From an uncultured Opitutaceae bacterium (GTDB taxonomy: Bacteria > Verrucomicrobiota > Verrucomicrobiia > Opitutales > Opitutaceae), in the NCBI GenBank assembly GCA_903919205.1, contig CAIXHE010000109.1, positions 1-64,000 of the forward strand: a DNA stretch of 64,000 nt, given 5' to 3'. A model generated the notes under the pieces. It saw nothing but the letters and a program-made list of their open reading frames with translations. It made no database searches and was not told the origin of the DNA. Below, in pieces: positions 1 through 7,710 of this stretch (within the stretch, counting starts at the first letter, position 1; the number at the start of each line of letters is the position of its first letter). The position numbers were made by a program, and so were the translations under genes.

Positions 1-159
1 CGCCGGGTCGAGCTGGATGATCTTCTCGATGTCATCCGCGCCGCTCGAGCTGTCCTGCAGCACGGCGATCAGGCGCGGCATGAGCGAGGGGGCGCTGGGT
101 AGCCGGAGGGCCTGCTCGCAGACGAACTCGAGGCTCGGGGGACGGGATGTGTGGATCAT
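1..159 (-). CDS. HDOD-domain protein, N-terminal fragment
   Basis: The first 53 codons of a minus-strand gene run off the left edge of the window. The visible protein starts MIHTSRPPSLEFV and continues with LPSAPSLMPRLIAVLQ, then DDIEKIIQLDPA. That is the characteristic opening of an HDOD domain: a conserved LPSAP turn, then the helix that sets up the sampling of successive states. HDOD proteins are HD-GYP relatives that usually lack hydrolase activity and act in signalling. The gene begins 24 bp after the cheA stop codon on the same strand, so it is probably co-transcribed with cheA. It is one of five HDOD proteins in the window. The family call rests only on the N-terminus. Confidence 0.72.
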   Translation of the reverse strand, partial: MIHTSRPPSLEFVCEQALRLPSAPSLMPRLIAVLQDSSSGADDIEKIIQLDPA

Positions 160-183
160 TTCTATCGCGTGCTGTGGGTCGTG

Positions 184-2352
184 CTAGGCTGCCTGAAGGA
201 GGGCTCCCGGGTCGAGGATGAGGGCGATGTTGCCGTCGCCCAGGATGGCGCCGCCGGCGACCCCGGGTATGCTCTGCATGAAGGCCCCGAGGTTCTTGAT
301 CACGACCTCCTGCTTGCTCACCATCTCGTCCACAAGGAGGGCGGACGTCTTTCCCGAGACCTCGAGGATGACCAGGATGCCGTCCCAAGGGGCCTCAGTG
401 TGGAGCGAAATGCCGAAGCGGCGGTGGAGCCGGTGAATCGGCAGCAGGCGGCCGCGCAGGTCGAGCACCTCGCCCCGCCCGTGGACGGTGGAGATCGACT
501 CCCTCGTGGGACGCAGCGCCATCTGCACCGAGGTGCTCGGCAGGATGAAGCGGTCCTCGCCCACCCGCACGACGAGCCCGTCGATGATCGCCATCGTGAG
601 CGGCAGCTTGATCTTGAAGGTGGAGCCGACGCCTACGTCCGAGGTGATCTCGATCTTGCCGCGCAGCTTGTCGATGTTGCGCTTCACGACGTCCATGCCG
701 ACGCCCCGGCCGGAGACGGCGGTGACCTTCTCGGCGGTGGAGAACCCGGGAGCGAAGATGAGGGCGAGGATCTCCTCGCGGCTGAGCGCTGCGCCGGAGG
801 CCACGACGCCCTTCTCGATCGCCTTGCGAAGGATCTTGTCCGGGTCGATGCCCCGCCCGTCGTCCTGGAGCTCGATTACGAGGTTGCTGCCCTGGTGGTA
901 GGCCTTCAGGTGGAGGATGCCGGTCTCGGGCTTTCCCTTGGCGACCCGGTCGGCGGTGGGCTCGAGGCCGTGGTCGAGCGCGTTGCGCACCATGTGCACC
1001 AGCGGGTCGCCGATTTCCTCGACCACCGTGCGGTCGAGCTCGGTCTCGTCGCCGCTCGTCTGGAACTGGACCTTCTTGCCGAAGTCGCGGGCCAGGTCGC
1101 GCGCGAGGCGCTCCATCTTCTGGAAGGTGGGCTTGATGGGGATCATCCGCAGCGACATCGCGGTGTGCTGGAGGTCCTTGGTGATGCGGTTGAGCTGCGC
1201 CACGTTGCGCTGCAGCGGCGAGCCGGTGTCCCCGTGGGCGCGCGCCGTCTCCATCAGCTGGCTCTGGACGATGACGAGCTCGCCGACCACGTCCATCAGC
1301 GAGTCGAGCTTCTCCGTGTTGACGCGCACGGTGGCCCCGCCCGCGGCCTTGGCCTGGGGCGCGCCGTGAACGACGGCCTTCTGGGTCGAGGCGGCCTCCG
1401 GAGCGTGCTCGGCCTGTGCCGGCTCCGGACGGGCTGCCTCCGCGGGCGCAGGCGACATGGTGAACGGGGGCTCCGAGGCCTCCGCGACGGCCCGCCGCTC
1501 GGCCGGGGCCTCGTCGGGGAGGTTCATGTTCGACGGTGCGGAGGCGAGCCTGCGCACGGCGAGGATCAGATGGCCCACCGGGACGACGGTCTCCGGGAGC
1601 TTGCCGGACTCGAGCGCCACGGCCACCTGCTGGGTAAGGGTCTGGAGGGCGTCGCGGCTGCGCAGGATCTCGGTGATGATCGCCGAGTTGAGCCTCAGCT
1701 TGTTGTTGCGCGCCAGGTCGAGCAGCGACTCGACCTCGTGGGCGAGCGTGTGCATTGGCATCAGGCCGAGGAAGCCCGCGTTGCCCTTGATGGTGTGGAA
1801 GGAGCGGAAGATCGAATTGAGCGCCTCGGGGTCGTCGGGCTGCTGTTCCAGGGCGAGGAGCGCCGCCTCGATCTGCTGCAGGTGCTCGACGGCCTCGCCG
1901 TGGAACTCACCGAGCAGCTCCTGGTTGTCCTCCAGGTGGAGGGTGAGCTTCACGTCGGGGGGCGCGGCGGCCTCCTCGGCGGCGGGCGCGGTGGGCGCCT
2001 GCGGCGCGGCCCGCTCGGCCGGGGCCCCGGCTGCTGCGGCCACGGCTACGGGCTTTCCCGCCTTCAGATCGCCCAGGGCGGCCATCAGCCAGTTGGCGAG
2101 GCCGCGCAGCTCCGTCAGCAGCGCCTCGTCGAACGGCTTCGCCGCATCGAGGCACCTGTCGAGCTTAAGGTGAAGGGCGGCAATGGGTTGCTGGAGCGCG
2201 GGATCACCGGCACACAGGTCCCGGAGGTCCCCGAGGAGGCTGTAGGCCGGCACCATGCCGTCGTCCTTGCCGGGCTGCGCGAGGACGGATTCGGTGGCGA
2301 GACGGTTGAGGGCGTCTTCGAGGGGGCTGTACGCGTCGGAGGGTATGGGCAT
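184..2352 (-). CDS. cheA: Chemotaxis histidine kinase CheA
   Basis: This 722-residue CheA kinase autophosphorylates on a histidine and passes phosphate to response regulators to control flagellar rotation. An N-terminal region of about 130 residues, ending in an Ala/Pro linker, precedes the HPt domain. The phosphorylated histidine is His186 in SFHTIKGN. After a second linker come the dimerisation helices (VRVNTEKLDSLMDVVGELV), the ATP-binding domain (HMVRNALDHGLE, then GRGVGMDVVK) and a C-terminal CheW-like coupling domain. There is no clear P2 domain and no receiver. It is transcribed with the HDOD gene downstream. A strong hairpin separates it from the upstream receiver gene, so it probably has its own promoter, which I could not place confidently. 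No cheW, cheB or cheR is present in the window. Confidence 0.95.
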   Translation of the reverse strand: MPIPSDAYSPLEDALNRLATESVLAQPGKDDGMVPAYSLLGDLRDLCAGDPALQQPIAALHLKLDRCLDAAKPFDEALLTELRGLANWLMAALGDLKAGKPVAVAAAAGAPAERAAPQAPTAPAAEEAAAPPDVKLTLHLEDNQELLGEFHGEAVEHLQQIEAALLALEQQPDDPEALNSIFRSFHTIKGNAGFLGLMPMHTLAHEVESLLDLARNNKLRLNSAIITEILRSRDALQTLTQQVAVALESGKLPETVVPVGHLILAVRRLASAPSNMNLPDEAPAERRAVAEASEPPFTMSPAPAEAARPEPAQAEHAPEAASTQKAVVHGAPQAKAAGGATVRVNTEKLDSLMDVVGELVIVQSQLMETARAHGDTGSPLQRNVAQLNRITKDLQHTAMSLRMIPIKPTFQKMERLARDLARDFGKKVQFQTSGDETELDRTVVEEIGDPLVHMVRNALDHGLEPTADRVAKGKPETGILHLKAYHQGSNLVIELQDDGRGIDPDKILRKAIEKGVVASGAALSREEILALIFAPGFSTAEKVTAVSGRGVGMDVVKRNIDKLRGKIEITSDVGVGSTFKIKLPLTMAIIDGLVVRVGEDRFILPSTSVQMALRPTRESISTVHGRGEVLDLRGRLLPIHRLHRRFGISLHTEAPWDGILVILEVSGKTSALLVDEMVSKQEVVIKNLGAFMQSIPGVAGGAILGDGNIALILDPGALLQAA

Positions 2353-2478
2353 TTCGCCTGAGGGTTTATGCGCGGTGCGCGCTACGCATTCTTCGACGCA
2401 ACGGGGGCCAAATTAACCGTTTTCGCGGAGGATCTGGGCGGTGCGGCGGCCGGCCCGCATCGCGCCCCCGGAAAGACG

Positions 2479-2511
2479 GCGGGCGGCGCACCCCACAAGT
2501 GCGCCGCCCGC
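2479..2511 (-). terminator. Hairpin terminator after the receiver/STAS gene
   Basis: This is a perfect 12-bp inverted repeat (GCGGGCGGCGCA / TGCGCCGCCCGC) with a 9-nt loop. It lies 26 bp past the stop codon of the minus-strand gene at 2537 and is followed on the minus strand by a short T-run (GTCTTTCC). It probably separates the cheX transcript from cheA. Confidence 0.6.
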
Positions 2512-2536
2512 GTTGTTACCCCCGGACAAGATCTGC

Positions 2537-3694
2537 CTACGTGCTGGCGAGTTGTTCCGCCTGCGGTACCTTGCCCAAACTGGCCCTCGCCTCGTCGACC
2601 GAGTCGAAGAAATTCCAACCGCGCGTGTCCTCGAAGCCCTTGCACTCGGCGACGATCTGGGGGTTGCCGACCAGCGCGAACTGGAGGCCCAGGTCGCGGC
2701 AGTTCTGCATGGCCTGGAAGAGGAGCTTGATCACGCCCATGTGGAGCGACTTTAGAAGGTGGATGTCGATCACGACCTTGTTGTGGCCGGCGTCCACCGC
2801 ATCGGCGAACTTCGGCTTGAGGTAGTTGGCCGCCTCGGCCAGCACCGTCGGCCCGCAGTTCTCGGGCAGGCGCATGATCAGCGTCTCGGCCTCGATCGCG
2901 TAGTAGCGCTGCGAGGTGTCGAGGTTCATCGCCTTCGCGATCTTGGTCTCCAGGTCGCCCACGTCGATCGGCTTGGTGACCAGGGCGCTGAAGCCCACAG
3001 TCTGCGCCTGCTGCTGCTGGGTCGTCTCGGTCTTCACCACGAGGGCGAAGATCGGCGTGTACTTAGTCTTCACGTTCGTGCGAAGCAGGCGGAACAGCGT
3101 GAAGGCCGTCTCCTCGGGGAGCGAGAGGCTGACCATCACCAGGTCCGGAGGGGTGCGTGTGCAGAAGTCGATCGCCTCGCCCTGGGTCGCGACGCCGTGC
3201 ACCTTCCAGGGGGTGTGCTTGAGTCCCTCGGTGATCTGCTGGATGATCGCCGGCTTGTCCTCGACCACCAGCAGCTCGGCCGGGTCGAAGATGCTCTTGG
3301 TCTTGGACGGGGCCTCGGAGAGGGGCTTCAGGTCGATGACGCGTCCGACCTTCTCGATCAGGACGTCCTCCTTGAAGGGCTTCACGAGGTAGTCGCGCAC
3401 GCCGATCTTGGCGATCTTCAGCACGTGGTCGCGGCCGCCCTCGGCCGTGAGCATCATGACGGGGATCCCCTTGAGGGTCGCGTCGCTCTTCAACTTGGTG
3501 AGCATCTCGACGCCGTCCATGACGGGCATGGTGACGTCGAGGAGGATGATGTCGGGGGTTTCCTTCGACGCCACGGCCAGGCCCTCGACGCCGTTGCCGG
3601 CCTCGAGGATCTCACAGTCGTAGCCCTTGAAGGCCTTCTTAACTATGATGCGGACGGTCTTCGAATCGTCCACGGTGAGAATCTTGTAGCGCAT
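2537..3694 (-). CDS. Double receiver plus STAS-domain response regulator
   Basis: This 385-residue protein has three modules. Receiver 1 (residues 1-120) is intact, with the DD acidic pair at 9-10, phospho-acceptor Asp53 in LLDVTMP and Lys105 in VKPF. Receiver 2 (about 145-265) keeps the conserved lysine in TKPID, but Ser stands where the acceptor Asp should be (VMVSLSLPEE), so it is probably a pseudo-receiver. Residues 275-385 resemble a STAS domain (KVVIDIHLLKSLHMGVIKLL). The ATG at 3694 (MRYKILTVDD) is preferred over the upstream TTG at 3721, because that start would overlap cheX and add nine non-conserved residues. It follows cheX by 16 bp. The output may be protein-protein interaction through the STAS domain rather than DNA binding. 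Confidence 0.85.
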   Translation of the reverse strand: MRYKILTVDDSKTVRIIVKKAFKGYDCEILEAGNGVEGLAVASKETPDIILLDVTMPVMDGVEMLTKLKSDATLKGIPVMMLTAEGGRDHVLKIAKIGVRDYLVKPFKEDVLIEKVGRVIDLKPLSEAPSKTKSIFDPAELLVVEDKPAIIQQITEGLKHTPWKVHGVATQGEAIDFCTRTPPDLVMVSLSLPEETAFTLFRLLRTNVKTKYTPIFALVVKTETTQQQQAQTVGFSALVTKPIDVGDLETKIAKAMNLDTSQRYYAIEAETLIMRLPENCGPTVLAEAANYLKPKFADAVDAGHNKVVIDIHLLKSLHMGVIKLLFQAMQNCRDLGLQFALVGNPQIVAECKGFEDTRGWNFFDSVDEARASLGKVPQAEQLAST

Positions 3695-3710
3695 AGTAGG
3701 AGTTATTGGC

Positions 3711-4244
3711 TCAGTCGCCAAATTTCATGAGGATGTCGGCCACCACGCGGTGGCCTCCGCAGTCGAAATGGTAGATGTGTCGGGTCGCGGAGCTGATCGG
3801 CTCGATGCAGAAGCTGCTGCCGCGAAGGATCGACGGGATGGTCAGCTTGCAGGGGTAGCCATAGTCGCAGAGGGCGTTCTTGAAGCCGCCGACCGACATG
3901 TTGGTGACCTCGGCGATCGCGTCGTTGATCGCCTCGTCGCCGGCCTCGTCGAGCTCGGCGTCGCTCATTCCCAGCAGGTGGCAGGTGCAGCGCCGGGCGA
4001 AGGGGAGGTCCAGGTAGAGATAGATGAGGCCGTTGGCATCGCCGATGAATCCCACCGTGCCGACCACGTGCGGGCTGGCGCCCTCTCGGGCCGCGTGGAG
4101 AGGGGGCCACGGCTCGTCGGCCGCCTGCTCGGTGCCTTTGACCAGCACCGCGTCGACACCCAACATGGTTTTGAAAACATCACCGACCGAAGTCTTGATG
4201 AACTTGTGGATCGTGGCTTCGGAGATTTCCTGGTTTACGGGCAT
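3711..4244 (-). CDS. cheX: CheX-type chemotaxis phosphatase
   Basis: This 177-residue protein has the E-x-x-N signature of the CheC/CheX/FliY phosphatases, with Glu112 and Asn115 in AIAEVTNMSVGGFKNAL. Members of the family dephosphorylate CheY-P by inserting that glutamate and asparagine into the receiver active site. It is the first gene of a two-gene unit with the double receiver/STAS protein, its likely substrate. No Shine-Dalgarno sequence is visible. A sigma-28-type promoter lies just upstream, giving a predicted leader of about 24 nt. There is a single ExxN motif, as in CheX rather than the duplicated motif of CheC. Confidence 0.82.
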   Translation of the reverse strand: MPVNQEISEATIHKFIKTSVGDVFKTMLGVDAVLVKGTEQAADEPWPPLHAAREGASPHVVGTVGFIGDANGLIYLYLDLPFARRCTCHLLGMSDAELDEAGDEAINDAIAEVTNMSVGGFKNALCDYGYPCKLTIPSILRGSSFCIEPISSATRHIYHFDCGGHRVVADILMKFGD

Positions 4245-4274
4245 GGGTCGTGCAGGAGTTTGAGGATTGCTTGG

Positions 4275-4301
4275 TTATCGGCGCATTCGACTCGGGATTT
4301 A
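4275..4301 (-). promoter_or_regulatory. Sigma-28-type promoter for cheX
   Basis: On the minus strand, TAAATCCC, an 11-bp spacer and GCCGATAA match the FliA consensus (TAAAGTTT-N11-GCCGATAA), with a perfect -10. The predicted start of transcription is about 24 nt before the cheX ATG. Confidence 0.8.
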
Positions 4302-4365
4302 ACCGGAATGCGCGAAACCTTCCTGCAAAGGGCGATTTGTTGGGCCCGCCCGCGGCCCGGGCGCC

Positions 4366-5802
4366 TCAGGCGTCGGGCGTGTCCAGGTCCGCCGAGATGG
4401 AATCCCCAGCCTCTCGGTACTCCTGAAGCTTGTTGCGCAGCGTGCGAATGCTGATGCCGAGCGCCGCGGCGGCCTGTGTGCGGTTGCCCCCGGTCTTTCG
4501 CAGGGCCGCCAGAATCGCCTGCTTCTCGAGCTGGTCCAGGCGCACGACCTCGCCGTCCGTGATCGGCGCGGCCGGCTCCTCGGCCACGGCGGGCGCGGCC
4601 TCCGAGCTGGGGTAGGCGGGCTCGGGTTCGAAATTCACCCCGGGCAGGCCGAGCGAGGCCGCGGTCACGGGGCGGCCGCCCTCGGAGAGGATCACCGCGC
4701 GCTCGATCGTGTTCTGCAGCTCGCGCACGTTGCCCGGCCACCGGTAGGCCTGGATCGCGGAGCGGGCGGAGTCCGAGAGCCCGGTCACCTTGATGCCGTG
4801 CTTGCGCGCGAACCTGCGCAGGAAGTGCTCGGCGAGCATCGGGATGTCCTCCGAGCGCTCGCGAAGCGGGGGCACCATCACGGGGAACACGTTGAGGCGG
4901 TAGTAGAGATCCTGCCTGAAGTCGCCCTTCTCAACGTAGCTGATCAGGTCGCGGTTGGACGTGGCGATGATGCGCACGTTCACCTTGATCGTTCGGTTGC
5001 CCCCCACCCGCTCGAACTCGCGCTCCTGGAGCACGCGCAGGAGCTTGGCCTGCAGTCCGGGCGGGATCTCGCTCACCTCGTCCAGGAGCAGCGTCCCGTG
5101 GTTCGCGAGCTCGAAGCGGCCCTCGCGGCGCTCGGTCGCCCCGGTGAAGGCCCCGCGCTCGTGGCCGAAGAACTCGCTCTCCATCAGGGTCTCGGAGATG
5201 GCCGCGCAGTTTACCTTGATGTAGGGGTGGTCGCGGCGCGGGCTCCTGCGGTAGAACTCGCGGGCGATCATCTCCTTGCCGGTGCCGCTCTCGCCGGTGA
5301 CCAGCACGGTGGCGTCCGTCAGGGCCACCCGGTCGATCAGCTGGCGCAGGCGCAGCATGGCCGGGCTGCGCCCGACGAGGACGCTGTCCTCGTCCTCCGG
5401 GTCGTCGGTCAGGAGCTTGTTGACGCCGACCAGCTGGCTGTAGGACTGGGCCTTGCGCAGGATGACCTCGATCTGGCTCGGCGAAAAGGGCTTGAGCACG
5501 TAGTCGAAGGCGCCGGCCCGCATGCAGGACACGGCCGACTCGATCGTGCCGTAGCCGGTCACCATGACGACCAGCGGGCGCTCGGGCAGCGCCATCACCT
5601 GCTCGAGGAACTTCTGGCCGTCCCCGTCGGGCAGGCGCAGGTCGAGCAGCATCATGTCGAACGCCTCGCGCTCGATGCTCGCCTTCGCCTCCGCAAGGCT
5701 GGAGGCGCAGGCCACCGTGTACTTCTGCCGCGCGAAAATGCTCTGCAGCAGGCTCCGCACGATGGGCTCGTCCTCTACGATGAGAATTTTTTCAAGGGAC
5801 AT
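4366..5802 (-). CDS. NtrC-family sigma-54-dependent response regulator
   Basis: This 478-residue protein has the full NtrC layout: receiver (1-120, with LLDLRLPDGDG and KPFSPSQ), AAA+ domain (about 145-380) and a Fis-type DNA-binding helix-turn-helix (about 435-470, GGNRTQAAAALGISIRTLRNKL). The AAA+ domain has Walker A GESGTGKE and the GAFTGA loop that contacts sigma-54, so it should be a true sigma-54 activator. An Ala/Pro/Glu linker joins the AAA+ and HTH domains. Among flagellar genes it may be the FlgR/FleQ-type regulator of the middle class. I found no good sigma-54 promoter in the window. It follows an atypical receiver gene on the same strand. Confidence 0.93.
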   Translation of the reverse strand: MSLEKILIVEDEPIVRSLLQSIFARQKYTVACASSLAEAKASIEREAFDMMLLDLRLPDGDGQKFLEQVMALPERPLVVMVTGYGTIESAVSCMRAGAFDYVLKPFSPSQIEVILRKAQSYSQLVGVNKLLTDDPEDEDSVLVGRSPAMLRLRQLIDRVALTDATVLVTGESGTGKEMIAREFYRRSPRRDHPYIKVNCAAISETLMESEFFGHERGAFTGATERREGRFELANHGTLLLDEVSEIPPGLQAKLLRVLQEREFERVGGNRTIKVNVRIIATSNRDLISYVEKGDFRQDLYYRLNVFPVMVPPLRERSEDIPMLAEHFLRRFARKHGIKVTGLSDSARSAIQAYRWPGNVRELQNTIERAVILSEGGRPVTAASLGLPGVNFEPEPAYPSSEAAPAVAEEPAAPITDGEVVRLDQLEKQAILAALRKTGGNRTQAAAALGISIRTLRNKLQEYREAGDSISADLDTPDA

Positions 5803-5850
5803 GGTGCGAAGCGCGGTAGCCGACCCGGATGGAAACCCGGGAGGGACACG

Positions 5851-5877
5851 CTATCGCAAGGCGAACGGGCGGTTCAA
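5851..5877 (-). promoter_or_regulatory. Possible sigma-28-type promoter for the NtrC-like gene
   Basis: On the minus strand, TTGAACCG, an 11-bp spacer and TGCGATAG retain the CGATA core but have a weaker -35. The leader to the ATG at 5802 would be about 42 nt. Confidence 0.35.
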
Positions 5878-5908
5878 CCAAATGTTCGATGCGTAGAGAC
5901 CGCAGGCC

Positions 5909-6346
5909 CTAGGCAGAGATTAGCATTGACCTGAGCTGCCAGGCGACCTCGGTCGGCAGGTAGGGCTTCGCGACGTGCACGGTCGCCCCCTCTGAAACCA
6001 TCGTCGCAACGGTCTCCCGGGTGTCCATGCCCCCCGCGAGGAAGACCGTGAGCCGCGGCTCGACGGCGCGCGCCCGCAGGCAGAACTCTCGGCCCTCGCC
6101 CCCGGACTGGTGGCAGTCCACGAAGACGGCGGAGGCCTCGCCACGGTGCGCGGAGAGCCAGTCGGCCGCCTCGATCAGGCCGCCGGGCCAGACCACCTTC
6201 ATGTCGGCGCGGGAAAAAACGCCGGTGAGCATGCGGCCGATCGAGTACTCGTCGGCCGCGACCACCACCACGCCGCCCCGGGGCGAACGGTCGGTCGCCT
6301 CCCTCGATATCCGGGGAGAGGCTGGAAGGGTGAGCTCTGAAGCCAT
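5909..6346 (-). CDS. Stand-alone atypical receiver-domain protein
   Basis: This 145-residue protein consists of a tail of about 24 residues and one receiver-like domain. GGVVVVAADEYS corresponds to strand 1 and the acidic pocket, AVFVDCHQSGGEG holds the probable acceptor Asp, and VAKPYLPTEV holds the conserved Lys. Sequence conservation is low compared with CheY, and the residue after the acceptor strand is unusual. It lies 106 bp upstream of the NtrC-like gene on the same strand. It has no output domain and may be a phosphate sink or an interaction partner. The function is not otherwise evident. Confidence 0.65.
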   Translation of the reverse strand: MASELTLPASPRISREATDRSPRGGVVVVAADEYSIGRMLTGVFSRADMKVVWPGGLIEAADWLSAHRGEASAVFVDCHQSGGEGREFCLRARAVEPRLTVFLAGGMDTRETVATMVSEGATVHVAKPYLPTEVAWQLRSMLISA

Positions 6347-6392
6347 CGCCCATGCTCTTCGGTCCGCCGTCGGGCGAACTTTAGAATTTCTT

Positions 6393-6419
6393 TAAAGGCG
6401 CGCCCGGCGCGGCCGATTA
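6393..6419 (+). promoter_or_regulatory. Sigma-28-type promoter for the 6462 gene
   Basis: TAAAGGCG, an 11-bp spacer and GCCGATTA on the plus strand. The predicted leader is about 36 nt. Confidence 0.72.
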
Positions 6420-6461
6420 AGACCTCTGGAGCCGTCCCCGCCAAAAAGCACCCCTTCCCAA

Positions 6462-6884
6462 ATGCCCACCAGACTCCTGTCGTTCCTCACTGAAATAGAA
6501 AAGGCGCTGGTCAAGGAATCGGCCTCGAACATGGGCCCGACCTGGGACTGCAGCCGGATGGTGAGCTACCACCAGAGCATCGCCCGGATGATCCTCTCCA
6601 CTCCCAAGGACGCTGAGAGTCCCGCCCCGGGCGGCGCCGTCTTCCTCCAGAGCTTCCTCCTCTCCGACGGCTCCCCCTGCATCAAGGCCAGCCTTTCCTG
6701 GGAGGGCAGCAACGAGACCTCGGTGGTCGCGGTGTATTCCAAGCCCCAGCTCAACTGGAAGGTAGAGGCGGGGAGAGTGGCCTCGAAATGGCTGGCCGGA
6801 CCCCCTGCGGCCGCCACCGTAGAGGGCCTCCACGAGCCCGCTCGCGACGCGTCGATGGCTCCCCTTTCGGCCGCCGTCGGCTGA
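6462..6884 (+). CDS. Unknown protein, flagellar-regulon member
   Basis: This 140-residue protein belongs to no family I recognise. It starts MPTRLLSFLTEIEKAL. Its middle looks like a small mixed alpha/beta domain (AVFLQSFLLSDGSPCIKASLSW, then TSVVAVYSKPQLNWKVEAGRVASKWL), and the last 30 residues are Ala/Pro-rich. It has no signal peptide, membrane segment or Cys pair. The assignment as a real gene rests on a well-formed sigma-28-type promoter directly upstream and on its position between chemotaxis genes and the fliS operon. It is convergent with the 6908 gene. Confidence 0.6.
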   Translation: MPTRLLSFLTEIEKALVKESASNMGPTWDCSRMVSYHQSIARMILSTPKDAESPAPGGAVFLQSFLLSDGSPCIKASLSWEGSNETSVVAVYSKPQLNWKVEAGRVASKWLAGPPAAATVEGLHEPARDASMAPLSAAVG

Positions 6885-6893
6885 CCGCGCGGC

Positions 6894-6908
6894 AGGGCGG
6901 CCCGCCCT
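6894..6908. terminator. Short GC hairpin between convergent genes
   Basis: AGGGCGG, one base and CCGCCCT form a compact inverted repeat between the ends of the convergent genes at 6884 and 6908. There is no T-tract, so this is a weak candidate for a bidirectional stop. Confidence 0.3.
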
Positions 6909-7276
6909 CAACCAACCGCCGAGAGCCTTCTAGGCACGACTGCCTGGCTGCCGTAGGTGTAGGCGGGTGCGATCTGCGAGAGTCGCCGGCGCGTGGCGTC
7001 GGTCCTCGAAAGCGCCTCCCGCGCGATGGAGATCTGGTCTGCCAGAAGTTCGTGGCTTCGCTGGCGCTTGGCCATGAGCCTGCGCACGCGTTCCTGGGCC
7101 TCGGGGTCAGCGGCCCCGGCGCCGATCTGGGCCAACTGCTCGACGACCGGGGTCGTGCGCTGCTGGGTGCGAAGGACGCCCTGGTAGTCGCGGGTCGCAA
7201 TCTGCGCCAGCTCCTGGTCGACCAGGGTGTCGAGCGCGGCCGCAAGGCGGGCGAAGGCGTTGCGGGGCGACTCCAT
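6908..7276 (-). CDS. Helical flagellar chaperone-like protein (FliT/FlgN-like)
   Basis: This 122-residue protein is predicted to be almost entirely helical (LVDQELAQIATRDYQGVL, then RVRRLMAKRQRSHELLADQ). It lies directly after fliS on the same strand, the place commonly held by FliT or another type III export chaperone. I chose the ATG at 7276, 4 bp after the fliS stop, over the GTG at 7300, which would overlap fliS by 20 bp. Sequence identity to FliT is not obvious, so the call rests on size, helicity and position. The last 20 residues are basic and Gly/Ser-containing. Confidence 0.5.
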   Translation of the reverse strand: MESPRNAFARLAAALDTLVDQELAQIATRDYQGVLRTQQRTTPVVEQLAQIGAGAADPEAQERVRRLMAKRQRSHELLADQISIAREALSRTDATRRRLSQIAPAYTYGSQAVVPRRLSAVG

Positions 7277-7280
7277 GCGG

Positions 7281-7703
7281 TCAGGCGACCCGGCTGCCAC
7301 GGTCCATCGTGGCGTCCCTGCGCGAGAGCATCTCGGCCCAGGCGTCGCGGATCTCGCGCACGAGGCGCTCGACCTCGACCACGGGCTCGACCTGCTTCTT
7401 CATGTTGGCCTCGAAGAGGCGACGGATGTGGTAGCTGTAGAGGCGGTGCATCGTCTGCGCGAACTCCCCGCCCTGCTCCATGTCGAGGCCGCCCTGCAGC
7501 TCCGCGAGGATCCGCTGGGCCTTGACCAGGTGGTTGTTGATGACCTCGAAGCGCTTGAAGTCGCTCGGGGGGCGGTCGAACGCCTCGCGTGCGATCGCCA
7601 TCGACTTGAGGGCCCCGTCGAAGAGCATCAGCACCAGCTGGCCCGGGCTGGCCGTCAGCACCGCGGCCGCTCGGTAGGCCTGCGCATAGCCTTGGGCTAC
7701 CAT
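7281..7703 (-). CDS. fliS: Flagellin export chaperone FliS
   Basis: This 140-residue FliS binds the C-terminus of flagellin in the cytoplasm, prevents premature polymerisation and helps deliver flagellin to the export gate. The sequence begins MVAQGYAQAYRAAAVLTASPGQLVLMLFDGAL, matching the conserved FliS opening (the Y residues near the start and the P-x-x-L-I-x-M-L-Y/F-D-G-A motif). The following helices (INNHLVKAQRILAELQGGLD, then LYSYHIRRLFEAN) match the four-helix bundle. It sits between the FlgM-like and FliT-like genes, with gaps of 7 and 4 bp, in one operon driven by a sigma-28-type promoter. Confidence 0.93.
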   Translation of the reverse strand: MVAQGYAQAYRAAAVLTASPGQLVLMLFDGALKSMAIAREAFDRPPSDFKRFEVINNHLVKAQRILAELQGGLDMEQGGEFAQTMHRLYSYHIRRLFEANMKKQVEPVVEVERLVREIRDAWAEMLSRRDATMDRGSRVA

Positions 7704-7710
7704 GGCCGGC

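Noticed and set aside
151-2361. Long plus-strand open frame opposite cheA, and similar long frames elsewhere (for example 9511-10620, 12891-15206, 19786-22107).
   Set aside because: These are antisense shadows caused by high GC and codon bias. They are Arg/Gly/Ala/Val-rich, lack family motifs and lie opposite clearly conserved proteins.
2395-2430. Sigma-28-type promoter for cheA (TTAATTTG, 11 bp, GTCGAAGA on the minus strand).
   Set aside because: The -10 differs from GCCGATAA at three positions including the core, so the site is not supported.
6357-6383. Sigma-28-type promoter on the minus strand for the 5909 receiver gene (TAAAGTTC as -35).
   Set aside because: The -35 is excellent but the expected -10 (GACCGAAG or ACCGAAGA) is poor, so I do not list it.
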